Shown: positions 28,888 to 37,726 of the stretch, piece by piece
How positions within the stretch are numbered: position 1 is the first letter of the stretch
How the letters are laid out: each line of letters begins with the position of its first letter
NCBI RefSeq assembly: GCF_000238335.3
Contig: NZ_AHCB03000012.1
Coordinates: 186,001-250,000 of the forward strand
Length of the DNA: 64,000 nt
DNA from: Pseudoalteromonas marina
GTDB taxonomy: Bacteria > Pseudomonadota > Gammaproteobacteria > Enterobacterales > Alteromonadaceae
Direction of reading: 5' to 3'
Program-made: the position numbers and the translations under genes
The notes under the pieces: model-generated
Database searches by the model: none
Told to the model about the DNA's origin: nothing
What the model saw: only the letters and a program-made list of their open reading frames with translations

Positions 28888-30234
28888 TTAACCTTCTAAT
28901 TGAAAGTCGTACACTGAGGCTAAGTTAAGCAGTTGGGTTAGTTCATCCAGTGCTTGGTAGCTTTCGGTAAGTAGGGCTGAATCGGCAAAGTCGTTTGCGC
29001 CTAGCTTATCGCGGTAGTTACGTTTTGCCCAGTCACAAAGCTGTGTGTATTTAGTATCGGTTAAAATAACTTCTGGGTTTACAGCGCTTAGCTCTTGTTG
29101 GTTAAGAGCTACACGTAAACGCAAGCATGCAGGGCCGCCGCCATTTTGCATGCTTTGGCGCAAGTCAAAAAACTGCACTTGGTTTACTGGGTTATCGGCT
29201 AAAATCATTTCTTCAATGTAGGCGTTTACTGCGCTGTTACGTTGGCACTCTTGTGGCGCTACTAATAGCATTGAGCCATCATCTAGGCTTACTAATTGGC
29301 TATTAAATAAGTAACTGCTTACTGCATCGCTAATGCTTACTTTATCGGTAGGTACTTCAATTATGTATAGCTGTTTGCTGCCGGTGTAGGCATCGCGAAT
29401 TTCTTGCAGGGCATCTTGTTGGTTTAAAAATGCTTGCTGGTGGCAAAGCAATACGTTTGCGTTACCTACTGCAATTACATCGTTATGAAACACGCCTTGG
29501 TCTATAACATCTGGGTTTTGCTGCAGTAAAATTTGGCTCGATTCTTTTAAGTTATGTAATCGGCAAATGGCTTCTGAGGCTTCTAGTGTTTGCCTTGCAG
29601 GAAACTTAGCCGGTTTTGGTAATTGGCTGTTAAAGGCACTTGCACCAAATACAAACATTTCTAGGCCTTGCTCGCCGTGGCTGTCGCAAAGTCGGGTATG
29701 GTTAGCCGCGCCTTCGTCGCCAAAAAAGCCCTGATCGGGTAAATGCGTGTGGTGTGCAAAGTAGCTATCGTTATTAAACATGGCTTTTAGTAAGCGGGTA
29801 GTTGTAGCAGGCTCTAGGGAGCGATGAAACTTATTGTTTAAATTAGCTGAGGTAAAATGCACTTTGCCATCGAGGGTATCTGGCGATGGAGAAACAGTAG
29901 CGGCATTGGCGGTCCACATTGCAGAGGCCGAATAACACGCGCGCAATAAAATAGGGTCGGCTTTAAATGCTTTATGAATAACTTGCGAGTCGTTGCCGGT
30001 AAAACCTAGGCGACGTAGTACGTTTAAATCGGGGCGTGCATGGGGCGCAAACACACCTTGTGTTAGGCCTTTGTCGTGCATGGCTTTCATTTTTTCAAGG
30101 CCCTGTAACACAGCTTCTTGAGGGTTTGAAAAACTTGCCGCATTATTTAACGAGGCAACGTTACCATACGATAAACCCGCATAGTTGTGAGTAGGGCCAA
30201 CTAAGCCATCAAAATTTACTTCTAAGGCGTGCAT
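28888..30234 (-). CDS. astB: N-succinylarginine dihydrolase
   Basis: 448 residues from the ATG at 30234. An ATG five codons upstream gives an N-terminal extension not seen in relatives, and GGAACGTGT fits as ribosome-binding site for this start. AstB hydrolyses N2-succinylarginine to succinylornithine, CO2 and ammonia, step two of the AST pathway. The signature [18 protein letters not shown], conserved [12 protein letters not shown] near the C-terminus and catalytic-type Cys/His residues are present. The other ast genes are not in the window, so the gene is isolated from the rest of the pathway. A candidate 39-codon ORF precedes it. Confidence 0.96.
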   Translation of the reverse strand: MHALEVNFDGLVGPTHNYAGLSYGNVASLNNAASFSNPQEAVLQGLEKMKAMHDKGLTQGVFAPHARPDLNVLRRLGFTGNDSQVIHKAFKADPILLRACYSASAMWTANAATVSPSPDTLDGKVHFTSANLNNKFHRSLEPATTTRLLKAMFNNDSYFAHHTHLPDQGFFGDEGAANHTRLCDSHGEQGLEMFVFGASAFNSQLPKPAKFPARQTLEASEAICRLHNLKESSQILLQQNPDVIDQGVFHNDVIAVGNANVLLCHQQAFLNQQDALQEIRDAYTGSKQLYIIEVPTDKVSISDAVSSYLFNSQLVSLDDGSMLLVAPQECQRNSAVNAYIEEMILADNPVNQVQFFDLRQSMQNGGGPACLRLRVALNQQELSAVNPEVILTDTKYTQLCDWAKRNYRDKLGANDFADSALLTESYQALDELTQLLNLASVYDFQLEG

Positions 30235-30314
30235 ACACGTTCCAATCATATTGTTTTTAGTTACTTAACAATACAACGCAATGGCCGCGCTTGCAAAGCC
30301 TATAAATACGAAAT

Positions 30315-30434
30315 TTATCGGCTGTAAACTCGCTCTTTGTCGCACGTTGTATGGGTATTACTCGGATCGTTTACCTGCCATACGCTAATGTCTAAACGCC
30401 AAATTAGGTAAAGGGTGTGGTATAAGTTAGCCAT
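30315..30434 (-). CDS. Candidate 39-residue protein upstream of astB
   Basis: The ATG at 30434 follows a good ribosome-binding site AAGGAA at six-base spacing. The product begins MANLYHTLYLIWRLDISVWQ and is rich in aromatic residues (3 Tyr, 2 Trp) with one Cys. It ends 80 bases before astB on the same strand. The spacing and ribosome-binding site suggest that it is translated, as a small protein or leader peptide of astB. Function unknown. Nothing else is seen in 30235-30646. Confidence 0.5.
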   Translation of the reverse strand: MANLYHTLYLIWRLDISVWQVNDPSNTHTTCDKERVYSR

Positions 30435-30646
30435 GGTATTTTCCTTGAAAGTTTCACTGAACACATCTGTACTATGAAAGAATTATGCCAACTGTTAATT
30501 GAATATTTTATGAATACAAATCAGATATTTATTAAAACACTAAAAATAACTTTTGAGCGCTTAGCACCACTTTGGGGCTAAAAGGGTTAAAAGTTGCACC
30601 AAAAAGCCACGCAACAGGTGCGTGGCGTATGGTTTATACGCTGTAT

Positions 30647-31750
30647 TTAGCGCCCTACTTTACCCTTTACTAGTGGGTCGAACGACAGCACACTAAATTT
30701 TCCTTGGCTGGCATTTTTACCGTTATTTAATACTGGCGAGCGATGTAGCTCATCTACGGTAAAATATATTTTATGATCGGCGCCATAACTAAAGCCATCA
30801 GGCCAGCTTAAGCGCTCGTCTTTAAATAATACCTGGTATTTACCGCTTGGTTTTACCACGCCAATTGCGCCGTTGGTTATGTCGGTAACATACACATTGC
30901 CGCCGCCATCAACAATAATGCCGTCGGAAATGGGTTTAGTGCCGTAACGCGTTACTTTACTTTCAAGGGCGCTTGCGCTCAGGCTTTTATTGTTAATATC
31001 GCTTGTGGCAATACGATAAACCGACGTGCCAGACATAGAGCCAAAGTAAAGCCACTGTTCGCTTGGGTCGAGTGTGATTGGGTTTACCCCTAAACGTGCT
31101 GGTTGGCCGCCTAGTTTCATGGTGCGCCCTTCAATGACCATGTCGATGTTTTCGGCTGTGGTGTATGGGCTATTTTGTAATACTCTGCGCGCCTCACCCG
31201 TTTTTAAATTTACGGTAATAATAGCGGCTTGGCTGCCTTGTGCGGTGTCGGCAATGTATACAACACCGTGCTTATTATCGATGACTAAATCGTTTAAAAA
31301 CGAGGTGTCGGTAATGGTGGGTTTAGCTAAGTAAATTATTTTATGCAGCTGCTCTTTATTGGTATCCCATCCGACTAAACGCCCAGCATGATCAGGGCCT
31401 GATGTATCAAGCATCCATAATACGCCATCGGCTGATACATTTATGCCAAGTACATCGTAAAAGCCTTTGCCGTTTTTATACGCGTATGCCCATTCTTCAT
31501 TAGGGTAGGGTTTGGTGGTGCCATCGCTTAATAGCTCCATAATTTTTTGTTTTTGGCCGTAAAAACCATGTACCGATAAAAACTTACGGCCCGAGGGAGT
31601 AATAGCAATATTACCCGGTGGGTGCTGCGCGTCGAATGTGGCTACTGTTTTTAAATCAGCATTTTGATTAGCGGTATTAGCAAACACACTGCTGGTTAAA
31701 AACGCGGTGCTGCAGGCTGCAACTAAAAGTATTTTTTTAATCTGATTCAT
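30647..31750 (-). CDS. Exported major royal jelly/yellow-family beta-propeller protein
   Basis: 367 residues with a signal peptide cleaved near SVFA-NT. The propeller pattern is that of the MRJP/Yellow family (LGINVSADGVLWMLDTSG, SFLNDLVIDNKHGVVYIADT, ARLGVNPITLDPSEQWLYFGSM, SDGIIVDGGGNVYVTD, WPDGFSY), related to SMP-30 lactonases. Bacterial members are exported and of uncertain activity. It starts two bases after the stop of the upstream oxidoreductase gene, so the two are one operon, divergent from the LysR gene. Confidence 0.87.
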   Translation of the reverse strand: MNQIKKILLVAACSTAFLTSSVFANTANQNADLKTVATFDAQHPPGNIAITPSGRKFLSVHGFYGQKQKIMELLSDGTTKPYPNEEWAYAYKNGKGFYDVLGINVSADGVLWMLDTSGPDHAGRLVGWDTNKEQLHKIIYLAKPTITDTSFLNDLVIDNKHGVVYIADTAQGSQAAIITVNLKTGEARRVLQNSPYTTAENIDMVIEGRTMKLGGQPARLGVNPITLDPSEQWLYFGSMSGTSVYRIATSDINNKSLSASALESKVTRYGTKPISDGIIVDGGGNVYVTDITNGAIGVVKPSGKYQVLFKDERLSWPDGFSYGADHKIYFTVDELHRSPVLNNGKNASQGKFSVLSFDPLVKGKVGR

Positions 31751-31752
31751 GG

Positions 31753-32763
31753 TTAAAAGCCTTCTAAAACAAGTTTACCGCGTGAGGTGTGCGATTCTAA
31801 AATTTGGTGTGCTTTATATAAATTAGCAGCGTTAATTAATCCTAAATTTTGCCCTAGCGTGGTTTTAAGTGTACCTGCGTCTATCAGTTCGCTAATTTCA
31901 TTAAGTAAGGTGTGCTGCGCTGTTATATCGGCGGTAGTAAATAGCGAGCGGGTAAACATAAACTCCCAATGCACCGATATACACTTACGCTTAAACTTTA
32001 AAATATCGAACGATGTAGGGTCATCTATTAGCGCAAATTTACCTTGCGGTTTAATACACTCTACTATTTGATCTTGGTATTGATCGGTATGGGTTAAGCC
32101 AATAACGTAATCAAATTCAGCTAAACCTAGCTCTTTGCGCTGCTCGTTTAAGTTTTTAGAATGATCGAGCACGTGATCGGCTCCTAACTCTTTAAGCCAG
32201 GTTACGCTTTGCTCGCGCGATGCAGTACCTACCACCTTTAGCCCAGTAAGTTGCTTGGCAAGCTGTACTAAAATAGAGCCAACGCCACCAGCGGCGCCAA
32301 TAACTAACATAGATTGCTGAGTATTTTGCTTATTTTTAGGCACTTGCAGGCGCTCAAATAGCATTTCGTAGGCGGTAATACTGGTTAGCGGCAGCGCTGC
32401 GGCTTGTGCGTCGGTTAATGTTTTAGGCGCACGCCCTACAATACGCTCGTCAACTAATTGAAATTGCGCATTACTGCCTTGGCGCGATAAATCGCCGGCG
32501 TAAAATACGCGATCCCCCACATTAAATAACGAAACCGACTCGCCAACGGCTTTTACTATGCCTACGCCGTCCCAGCCTAATACTTTGTAGCCTTGCTCTG
32601 GCGCTACATTTGCACGTATTTTTGTATCTACAGGGTTTACCGAAATAGCATTTACTTCAATAAGTAGGTCGTGCCCGTTAGCGGTTGGGGTATCAAGCTC
32701 AATTGCTTGTATAGAGCTTGCTGTAAGCGTTTTAGAGTTTTTGGTGTAGCCAAATGCTTTCAT
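31753..32763 (-). CDS. Zinc-binding-alcohol-dehydrogenase-family oxidoreductase (quinone oxidoreductase-like)
   Basis: 336 residues of the medium-chain dehydrogenase/reductase superfamily. The GroES-like N-terminal domain has NPVDTKIRANVAP and GWDGVGIVKAVG. The Rossmann domain has VIGAAGGVGSILVQLAKQ, consistent with NADPH binding. Catalytic-zinc cysteines of true alcohol dehydrogenases are absent, as in QOR-type reductases. It is co-transcribed with the royal-jelly-family gene, and 110 bases separate it from the divergent LysR start. That LysR protein is therefore the likely regulator. Confidence 0.9.
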   Translation of the reverse strand: MKAFGYTKNSKTLTASSIQAIELDTPTANGHDLLIEVNAISVNPVDTKIRANVAPEQGYKVLGWDGVGIVKAVGESVSLFNVGDRVFYAGDLSRQGSNAQFQLVDERIVGRAPKTLTDAQAAALPLTSITAYEMLFERLQVPKNKQNTQQSMLVIGAAGGVGSILVQLAKQLTGLKVVGTASREQSVTWLKELGADHVLDHSKNLNEQRKELGLAEFDYVIGLTHTDQYQDQIVECIKPQGKFALIDDPTSFDILKFKRKCISVHWEFMFTRSLFTTADITAQHTLLNEISELIDAGTLKTTLGQNLGLINAANLYKAHQILESHTSRGKLVLEGF

Positions 32764-32873
32764 GTGGGTTCCTGATGATTTTAAGTACTTTTTAATATGT
32801 AAACACTATAGCTCAGTTGAAAAATAGAAAAAGACATGAAAAACTAAAGCACTTTCAAATTTTAATTGAAAAT

Positions 32874-33773
32874 ATGCGATCATTTAACGATATTCAAACT
32901 TTTATAGATGTAGCCAGTTGCGCCAGTATTTCTGAAGCCGCAAGGCAAAACGCGCAAACCCCAGCGGCGGTAAGTGCAGCTATTAAGCGCCTAGAAAAAG
33001 ATTTAGGAAACGTGCTGTTTATTCGCTCTACCCGCAGCTTACGATTAAGTGTGGCAGGGGAGCAGTTTTTAAGTTACGCCAAAGATTCACTTTCGCTTAT
33101 TCAACAAGGGGTAGCTGCAGTACAAACCGCTGTGGGCGAAGTAACAGGGACACTACAGGTATCGGCCCCGTGCGATTTAGGGCGTAATAAACTAAGTGAA
33201 TGGCTTAATGAGTTTTTAGCACACTACCCGCATGTAAAACTTAAACTGCACTTAAGTGACGAAGTAAGCGACATTTACAGCCAATCAATTGATATTGCGC
33301 TGCGCTTTGGTGTACCAAAAGATTCGCAGTTAATTGCAGCGCCGCTTTTTTTAAATAATGCGCGTATTTTAGTGGCCTCTCCTGACTATATTGCTAAAAA
33401 TGGATTGCTTACACATCCCCTTAATTTAACACAGCACACCACCATTACCTTTATGCGCTTTGGCGAGGTGTTTAAAGAGTGGCGATTTTATAAAAATGGC
33501 GCGGTGCAAAAAGTGCAGCTAAATTGCCAACACATAGTTAACGATGGCGAAATGGTTAGGCGCTGGGCGCTAGAGGGCAAAGGCATTGCGTATAAGTCGT
33601 ACTTAGATGTAATTGATGATTTAGCAAGCGGGCAGCTCGTTCATCTATGCCCCGAGTGGCAAAGCGATCCGCTACCGCTTTATATGATGTACGCCGATCG
33701 ACGCCAAATGACCCCGGTGATCAGCGCATTTAGGGCGTTTATTCAACAAAAAATAACCGCGCTAGTTGGCTAA
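32874..33773 (+). CDS. LysR-family transcriptional regulator
   Basis: 299 residues from the ATG at 32874. An in-frame TTG at 32817 would add 19 atypical residues. The helix-turn-helix lies at about residues 16-38 (SISEAARQNAQTPAAVSAAIKRLE), then the substrate-binding domain (DIALRFG, GKGIAYKSYLDV). It is close to the CrgA/AaeR-like group. Divergent orientation from the oxidoreductase-royal jelly operon suggests it controls that operon. Its 3' end overlaps the convergent ohrR by 12 bases. Confidence 0.92.
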   Translation: MRSFNDIQTFIDVASCASISEAARQNAQTPAAVSAAIKRLEKDLGNVLFIRSTRSLRLSVAGEQFLSYAKDSLSLIQQGVAAVQTAVGEVTGTLQVSAPCDLGRNKLSEWLNEFLAHYPHVKLKLHLSDEVSDIYSQSIDIALRFGVPKDSQLIAAPLFLNNARILVASPDYIAKNGLLTHPLNLTQHTTITFMRFGEVFKEWRFYKNGAVQKVQLNCQHIVNDGEMVRRWALEGKGIAYKSYLDVIDDLASGQLVHLCPEWQSDPLPLYMMYADRRQMTPVISAFRAFIQQKITALVG

Positions 33774-34220
33774 CTCATCATCGTTTTTAGTTGTTAAATC
33801 GCTTACTACTAAATCAAGTAGCTGCATGAGTTGTTTAGCTTGTGTAGGGTCTACACTTTCAAACTTACATAATATATTTTTTGGAATATCAGCAGCTTCG
33901 TTTTTAAGGGCTTGCCCACTTTGGGTAAGCTGAATTAGACGCTTACGCTTATCGTGCTCATCTTTAATAACAGCCAGCAGAGACTTTTCGGTCATTTTTT
34001 TGAGTATTTGGGTCATAGCGCCGCCATCAATAGCGGTTTTATCTATTAGCTGCGCTATGGTTATTTTGTCTTGCTCCCACAGCGCCATCATTACTACATA
34101 CTGCGGATACGTTAAATTAAGTGCAGCTAAAGGCTCACGGTAAGCACGCGCAATGCTATTTGATGCCATATATAACCTATGACACAGCTGATTTTTTAAT
34201 TTTAGTTGCTCAAATGACAT
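33762..34220 (-). CDS. ohrR: MarR-family peroxide-sensing repressor OhrR
   Basis: 152 residues from the ATG at 34220 (SD GGAG); a TTG two codons earlier is less likely. The winged helix-turn-helix MarR fold is clear (YPQYVVMMALWEQDKITIAQLIDKTAIDGGAMTQILKKMTEKSLL). Cys13 in NQLCHRLYMAS is at the place of the reactive cysteine of OhrR proteins, whose oxidation by organic hydroperoxides releases DNA. It is divergent from ohr, with two identical palindromes in the gap. Confidence 0.93.
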   Translation of the reverse strand: MSFEQLKLKNQLCHRLYMASNSIARAYREPLAALNLTYPQYVVMMALWEQDKITIAQLIDKTAIDGGAMTQILKKMTEKSLLAVIKDEHDKRKRLIQLTQSGQALKNEAADIPKNILCKFESVDPTQAKQLMQLLDLVVSDLTTKNDDELAN

Positions 34221-34267
34221 ACTCAACTCCTAGTGCGTTAATACCTTCAACTCAAAAAACATTTTAA

Positions 34268-34279
34268 TTTGCATGCAAA
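34268..34279. promoter_or_regulatory. Probable OhrR operator 1
   Basis: Palindrome TTTGCATGCAAA, identical to a second copy at 34313-34324, centre to centre 45 bp. It lies five bases upstream of the putative ohr -35 and near the ohrR start. Confidence 0.7.
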
Positions 34280-34283
34280 GTAT

Positions 34284-34312
34284 TTGCAATCTCTAATTAC
34301 TTGGCCTATTAT
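34284..34312 (+). promoter_or_regulatory. Probable ohr promoter
   Basis: TTGCAA (34284-34289), 17-nt spacer, TATTAT (34307-34312). It is framed exactly by the two operator palindromes. Confidence 0.65.
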
Positions 34313-34324
34313 TTTGCATGCAAA
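34313..34324. promoter_or_regulatory. Probable OhrR operator 2
   Basis: Second TTTGCATGCAAA, starting directly after the -10 hexamer and so covering the expected transcription start of ohr. Confidence 0.7.
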
Positions 34325-34355
34325 CTAAATTAATTGATAAACTTTGGAGTTCACT

Positions 34356-34784
34356 ATGAATGTATTACAAAGCGTTGCCTACACAGCAAAAGCAACTGCA
34401 ACCGGTGGCCGTGAAGGTGTAGCTAAATCAGACGATGGCCGTTTAAATGTAAACTTATCAACCCCAAAAGGGCTAGGTGGTGACGACGGACAAGGCACAA
34501 ACCCAGAGCAATTATTTGCAGCTGGTTATGCAGCATGCTTTATTGGTGCACTAAAATTTGTAGCCGGTAGCGAAAAAATTGCGCTACCAAGTGATACACA
34601 CATTAACTCTGAAGTATCTATTGGCGCGATTGAAGGCGGTTTTGGTATTGCTGTAAAACTAGCTGTATCACTCGGTGATATGGATAAAACAGCAGCGCAA
34701 GAGCTGGTAAATAAAGCACACCAAGTATGCCCATACTCAAACGCTACACGCGGTAATATTGAAGTTGAGCTTTCGGTTATTTAA
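34356..34784 (+). CDS. ohr: Organic hydroperoxide resistance protein Ohr
   Basis: 142 residues from the ATG at 34356 (SD TTGGAG); an upstream in-frame start would add four residues and has no support. It is an OsmC/Ohr-fold thiol peroxidase that reduces organic hydroperoxides using lipoylated partners. Both catalytic cysteines are present, C61 in GYAACFIGAL and C125 in HQVCPYSNATRGN. A strong terminator follows. It pairs with the divergent ohrR. Confidence 0.96.
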   Translation: MNVLQSVAYTAKATATGGREGVAKSDDGRLNVNLSTPKGLGGDDGQGTNPEQLFAAGYAACFIGALKFVAGSEKIALPSDTHINSEVSIGAIEGGFGIAVKLAVSLGDMDKTAAQELVNKAHQVCPYSNATRGNIEVELSVI

Positions 34785-34810
34785 TTAACTGATCACTTAG
34801 CATTGTAATA

Positions 34811-34838
34811 GCCCAGTGGTTTGCCACTGGGCTTTTTT
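34811..34838 (+). terminator. Terminator of ohr
   Basis: GCCCAGTGG (34811-34819), TTTG loop, CCACTGGGC (34824-34832), then six T. Confidence 0.93.
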
Positions 34839-34892
34839 GTGCGCTGCAATTTACTAGAGATCACATTAATTGAAGCGGGCTTTTAAATAAAC

Positions 34893-34908
34893 ATACGAAA
34901 AATCGTAT
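34893..34908. promoter_or_regulatory. Candidate ArsR operator
   Basis: ATACGA-AAAA-TCGTAT, a perfect 6-bp inverted repeat 64 bases before the arsR start, in the position expected for autoregulation. Confidence 0.5.
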
Positions 34909-34971
34909 ATTCACTATTTCATATATTCTAATTTTGTTTTATTGTATGCACACTAACTAAACGAGGATGCT

Positions 34972-35325
34972 ATGGAACAACTCAACCCACTTCAATTTTA
35001 CAAATGCTTAGCCGACGATACGCGCTTAAAAGCCATGTTATTAATTAGCCATGAGCAAGAGCTATGTGTGTGTGAGCTTGTTGCTGCGCTTGAACTGAGC
35101 CAACCTAAAGTGTCGCGCCATTTAGCACAGCTTAGGCAATGTGGCTTATTGAGCGACCGTAAGCAAAATCAATGGGTGTACTACAGCATTAATAAAGCCC
35201 TGCCACAGTGGGCTCTTAGTGTACTAACACAAACCAAAAACGAAAATTCTGCGTTTTATAACGACGATTTAAATCGACTCAATGCAATGGGTAATCGCCC
35301 AGAGCGTGCAGCAAGCTGCTGTTAA
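34972..35325 (+). CDS. arsR: ArsR-family arsenic-responsive repressor
   Basis: 117-residue winged helix-turn-helix repressor. The metalloid site ELCVCEL (C32, C34) is that of classical ArsR, which is released from DNA by As(III). The recognition region [14 protein letters not shown] is typical. Two further cysteines end the protein (C116-C117). It is the first gene of a three-gene operon with GAPDH (38-nt gap) and arsJ (31-nt gap), and a candidate operator lies upstream. SD ACGAGGA supports the start. Confidence 0.95.
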   Translation: MEQLNPLQFYKCLADDTRLKAMLLISHEQELCVCELVAALELSQPKVSRHLAQLRQCGLLSDRKQNQWVYYSINKALPQWALSVLTQTKNENSAFYNDDLNRLNAMGNRPERAASCC

Positions 35326-35363
35326 TTAAGCAAATTGATATAACTTTACTAAAGGTATTTATT

Positions 35364-36374
35364 ATGACAATTAAAGTAGGTATTAACGGCTTTGGCCGTA
35401 TGGGACGTTTAACACTGCGCGCAGCACTAGAGTGGCCAGAAGTAGAATTTATTAAAGTAAACGATGTAGCGGGCGACGCTAAAACACATGCCCATTTATT
35501 AGAGTTTGACTCAGTGCACGGGCGTTTAGCGCACAGCGTTACAGCAAACGAGAATAGCTTTAGTGTGGCTAAACATACAATTGCCGTTACCAATAACAAA
35601 ACCATTAGCGATACTGATTGGTCTGATTGCGATGTAGTAATAGAAGCCAGCGGTAAAATGAAAACCACTGAGCTGTTAAATCAATATTTAGCCCAAGGTG
35701 TTAAGCGCGTTGTGGTAACCGCTCCGGTAAAAGAAGACGGTATTTTAAATGTGGTTATGGGCGTTAACGATGATTTATATAACCCAGATGAGCACAAAAT
35801 TGTTACGGCGGCTTCGTGTACGACTAACTGTTTAGCGCCAATTGTAAAAGTACTGCAAGAAAAAGTAGGCATTAAGCACGGCTCAATGACCACTATTCAT
35901 GATATTACCAATACCCAAACTATTATTGATGCGCCACATAAAGACTTACGCCGTGCTCGTTCGTGCGGGACTAGTTTAATACCTACCACAACCGGCAGTG
36001 CAACAGCCATTACGCATATATTCCCTGAGTTAAAAGGTAAGTTAAATGGCCATGCCGTGCGCGTACCTTTAACTAACGCATCTATTACCGACTGTGTATT
36101 TGAGCTTGAGCGTGGAGTAACTGCAACTGAGGTGAATGAATGGTTTGCTCAAGCGTCTAAAAACGAACTTGCAGGTGTATTAGGTTACGAAGAAAAACCG
36201 CTGGTATCGATTGATTACAAAACCGATCCACGCAGTAGCATTATTGATGCGCTTTCTACCATGGTTATTAATAACACCCAGCTTAAATTATACGCTTGGT
36301 ACGATAACGAATGGGGCTACGCTAATCGTACTGCCGAGCTTATGCTTAAAGTTGCTAAAAGTGACGTGGTTTAA
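35364..36374 (+). CDS. ArsJ-associated glyceraldehyde-3-phosphate dehydrogenase
   Basis: 336 residues with the complete GAPDH fold: NAD-binding [11 protein letters not shown] (6-16), catalytic C152 in AASCTTNC and His in [10 protein letters not shown]. In ars operons this enzyme uses arsenate in place of phosphate to make unstable 1-arseno-3-phosphoglycerate, which ArsJ exports. The position between arsR and arsJ makes that role, rather than glycolysis, the likely one. Codon use resembles neighbouring genes. Confidence 0.95.
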   Translation: MTIKVGINGFGRMGRLTLRAALEWPEVEFIKVNDVAGDAKTHAHLLEFDSVHGRLAHSVTANENSFSVAKHTIAVTNNKTISDTDWSDCDVVIEASGKMKTTELLNQYLAQGVKRVVVTAPVKEDGILNVVMGVNDDLYNPDEHKIVTAASCTTNCLAPIVKVLQEKVGIKHGSMTTIHDITNTQTIIDAPHKDLRRARSCGTSLIPTTTGSATAITHIFPELKGKLNGHAVRVPLTNASITDCVFELERGVTATEVNEWFAQASKNELAGVLGYEEKPLVSIDYKTDPRSSIIDALSTMVINNTQLKLYAWYDNEWGYANRTAELMLKVAKSDVV

Positions 36375-36405
36375 CCATTAATTAAAGGTTTTAAGGGCGT
36401 TAACC

Positions 36406-37623
36406 ATGTTTGAGCAACTCGCTAATTTACCTACAGCTATAAAACAATATTTAATAATTACCGGTAATTACTGGGCATTTACCTTAACCGATGGCGCACT
36501 ACGTATGCTGGTGGTGCTGCATTTTCATCAGTTAGGGTATGGTGCACTGGCCATTGCCATGCTGTTTTTGTTTTACGAAATTTTTGGTGTGATCACCAAT
36601 TTAGTGGGCGGTTGGCTAGGGGCTCATTTAGGCCTTAATAAAACCATGAACTTTGGCTTGGCGCTGCAAATAATGGCGCTTGCCATGTTATGCGCGCCAA
36701 GTGAATGGCTTACAGTTGCTTATGTTATGGCGGCACAAGCGCTTAGCGGTATAGCCAAAGATTTAAATAAAATGAGTGCCAAAAGCGCCATTAAACATTT
36801 AGTGCCCGAGGGAGAAAGCGGCCAAGGCCAGCTTTACAAGTGGGTGGCTATTTTAACGGGCTCTAAAAACGCGTTAAAAGGGGTGGGCTTCTTTTTAGGC
36901 GGTTTACTTCTTACGGTACTGGGTTTTGTAGGTGCTTTAAAAGCCCTAATTTTATTACTCACTATTGCGTGGATTATTAGCGTTGTATTTTTAAAAGGCG
37001 ACATGGGTAAGGCTAAAAATAAGCCTAAGTTTAAAGAGTTATTTTCTAAATCCCGTGCAATAAATTTACTAAGTGCAGCACGATTATGCTTGTTTGCCGC
37101 GCGTGATGTATGGTTTGTAGTGGCTTTACCTATTTATTTAGCCCAGCAGTTTAACTGGAACTTTTGGTGGGTTAGTGGCTTTATGGCACTTTGGGTGATT
37201 GGCTACGGTGGTGTGCAATCGCAAGCGCCGCGTATTACAGGCACCAGCAATTCAAGTGAAGATACCGTTAAACATGCCTATTTATGGGTGTTGCTGTTAA
37301 GTGGTGTAACTGCACTTTTAGCACTACTTATGCAATTTGATGTTGCTATGCATGCTACCTTAATTATAGGTTTACTAATATTTGGCGGTGTATTTGCCGT
37401 TAATTCATCTGTGCATAGTTATTTAATTGTCAGCTTTGCTAAAAGCGATGGTGTATCGCTTGATGTTGGCTTTTATTATATGGCCAATGCCATGGGGCGT
37501 TTACTGGGTACGGTGCTTTCGGGGTGGGTGTTTCAGGTTTATGGTTTTGTAGCGTGTTTGTGGGTGAGCGTTGCTTTACTCATAGGTGCCTCAATAACCA
37601 CAGCTATTTTGGCTAAGCGTTAA
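36406..37623 (+). CDS. arsJ: Organoarsenical (1-arseno-3-phosphoglycerate) efflux MFS transporter ArsJ
   Basis: 405 residues with about eleven to twelve membrane helices. N-terminal FEQLANLPTAIKQYLIITGNYWAFTLTDGALRMLVVLHFH and the loop QALSGIAKDLNKMSAKSAIK are characteristic of ArsJ. It works with the preceding GAPDH: arsenate is incorporated, the arseno-ester is exported and decays outside. No arsC, arsB or acr3 is near, so this operon would protect against arsenate but not arsenite. SD is weak (AAGGTTTTAAGGG). Confidence 0.94.
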   Translation: MFEQLANLPTAIKQYLIITGNYWAFTLTDGALRMLVVLHFHQLGYGALAIAMLFLFYEIFGVITNLVGGWLGAHLGLNKTMNFGLALQIMALAMLCAPSEWLTVAYVMAAQALSGIAKDLNKMSAKSAIKHLVPEGESGQGQLYKWVAILTGSKNALKGVGFFLGGLLLTVLGFVGALKALILLLTIAWIISVVFLKGDMGKAKNKPKFKELFSKSRAINLLSAARLCLFAARDVWFVVALPIYLAQQFNWNFWWVSGFMALWVIGYGGVQSQAPRITGTSNSSEDTVKHAYLWVLLLSGVTALLALLMQFDVAMHATLIIGLLIFGGVFAVNSSVHSYLIVSFAKSDGVSLDVGFYYMANAMGRLLGTVLSGWVFQVYGFVACLWVSVALLIGASITTAILAKR

Positions 37624-37726
37624 AACTCAACGTATTGTATTAAATTAAATTTTGTTCGCGGTTATCGATAGCTTGATTAGTAAAATCGTCTAAACTGTAT
37701 TTGTAGTTTAAACAAAGGGCAGGTCA

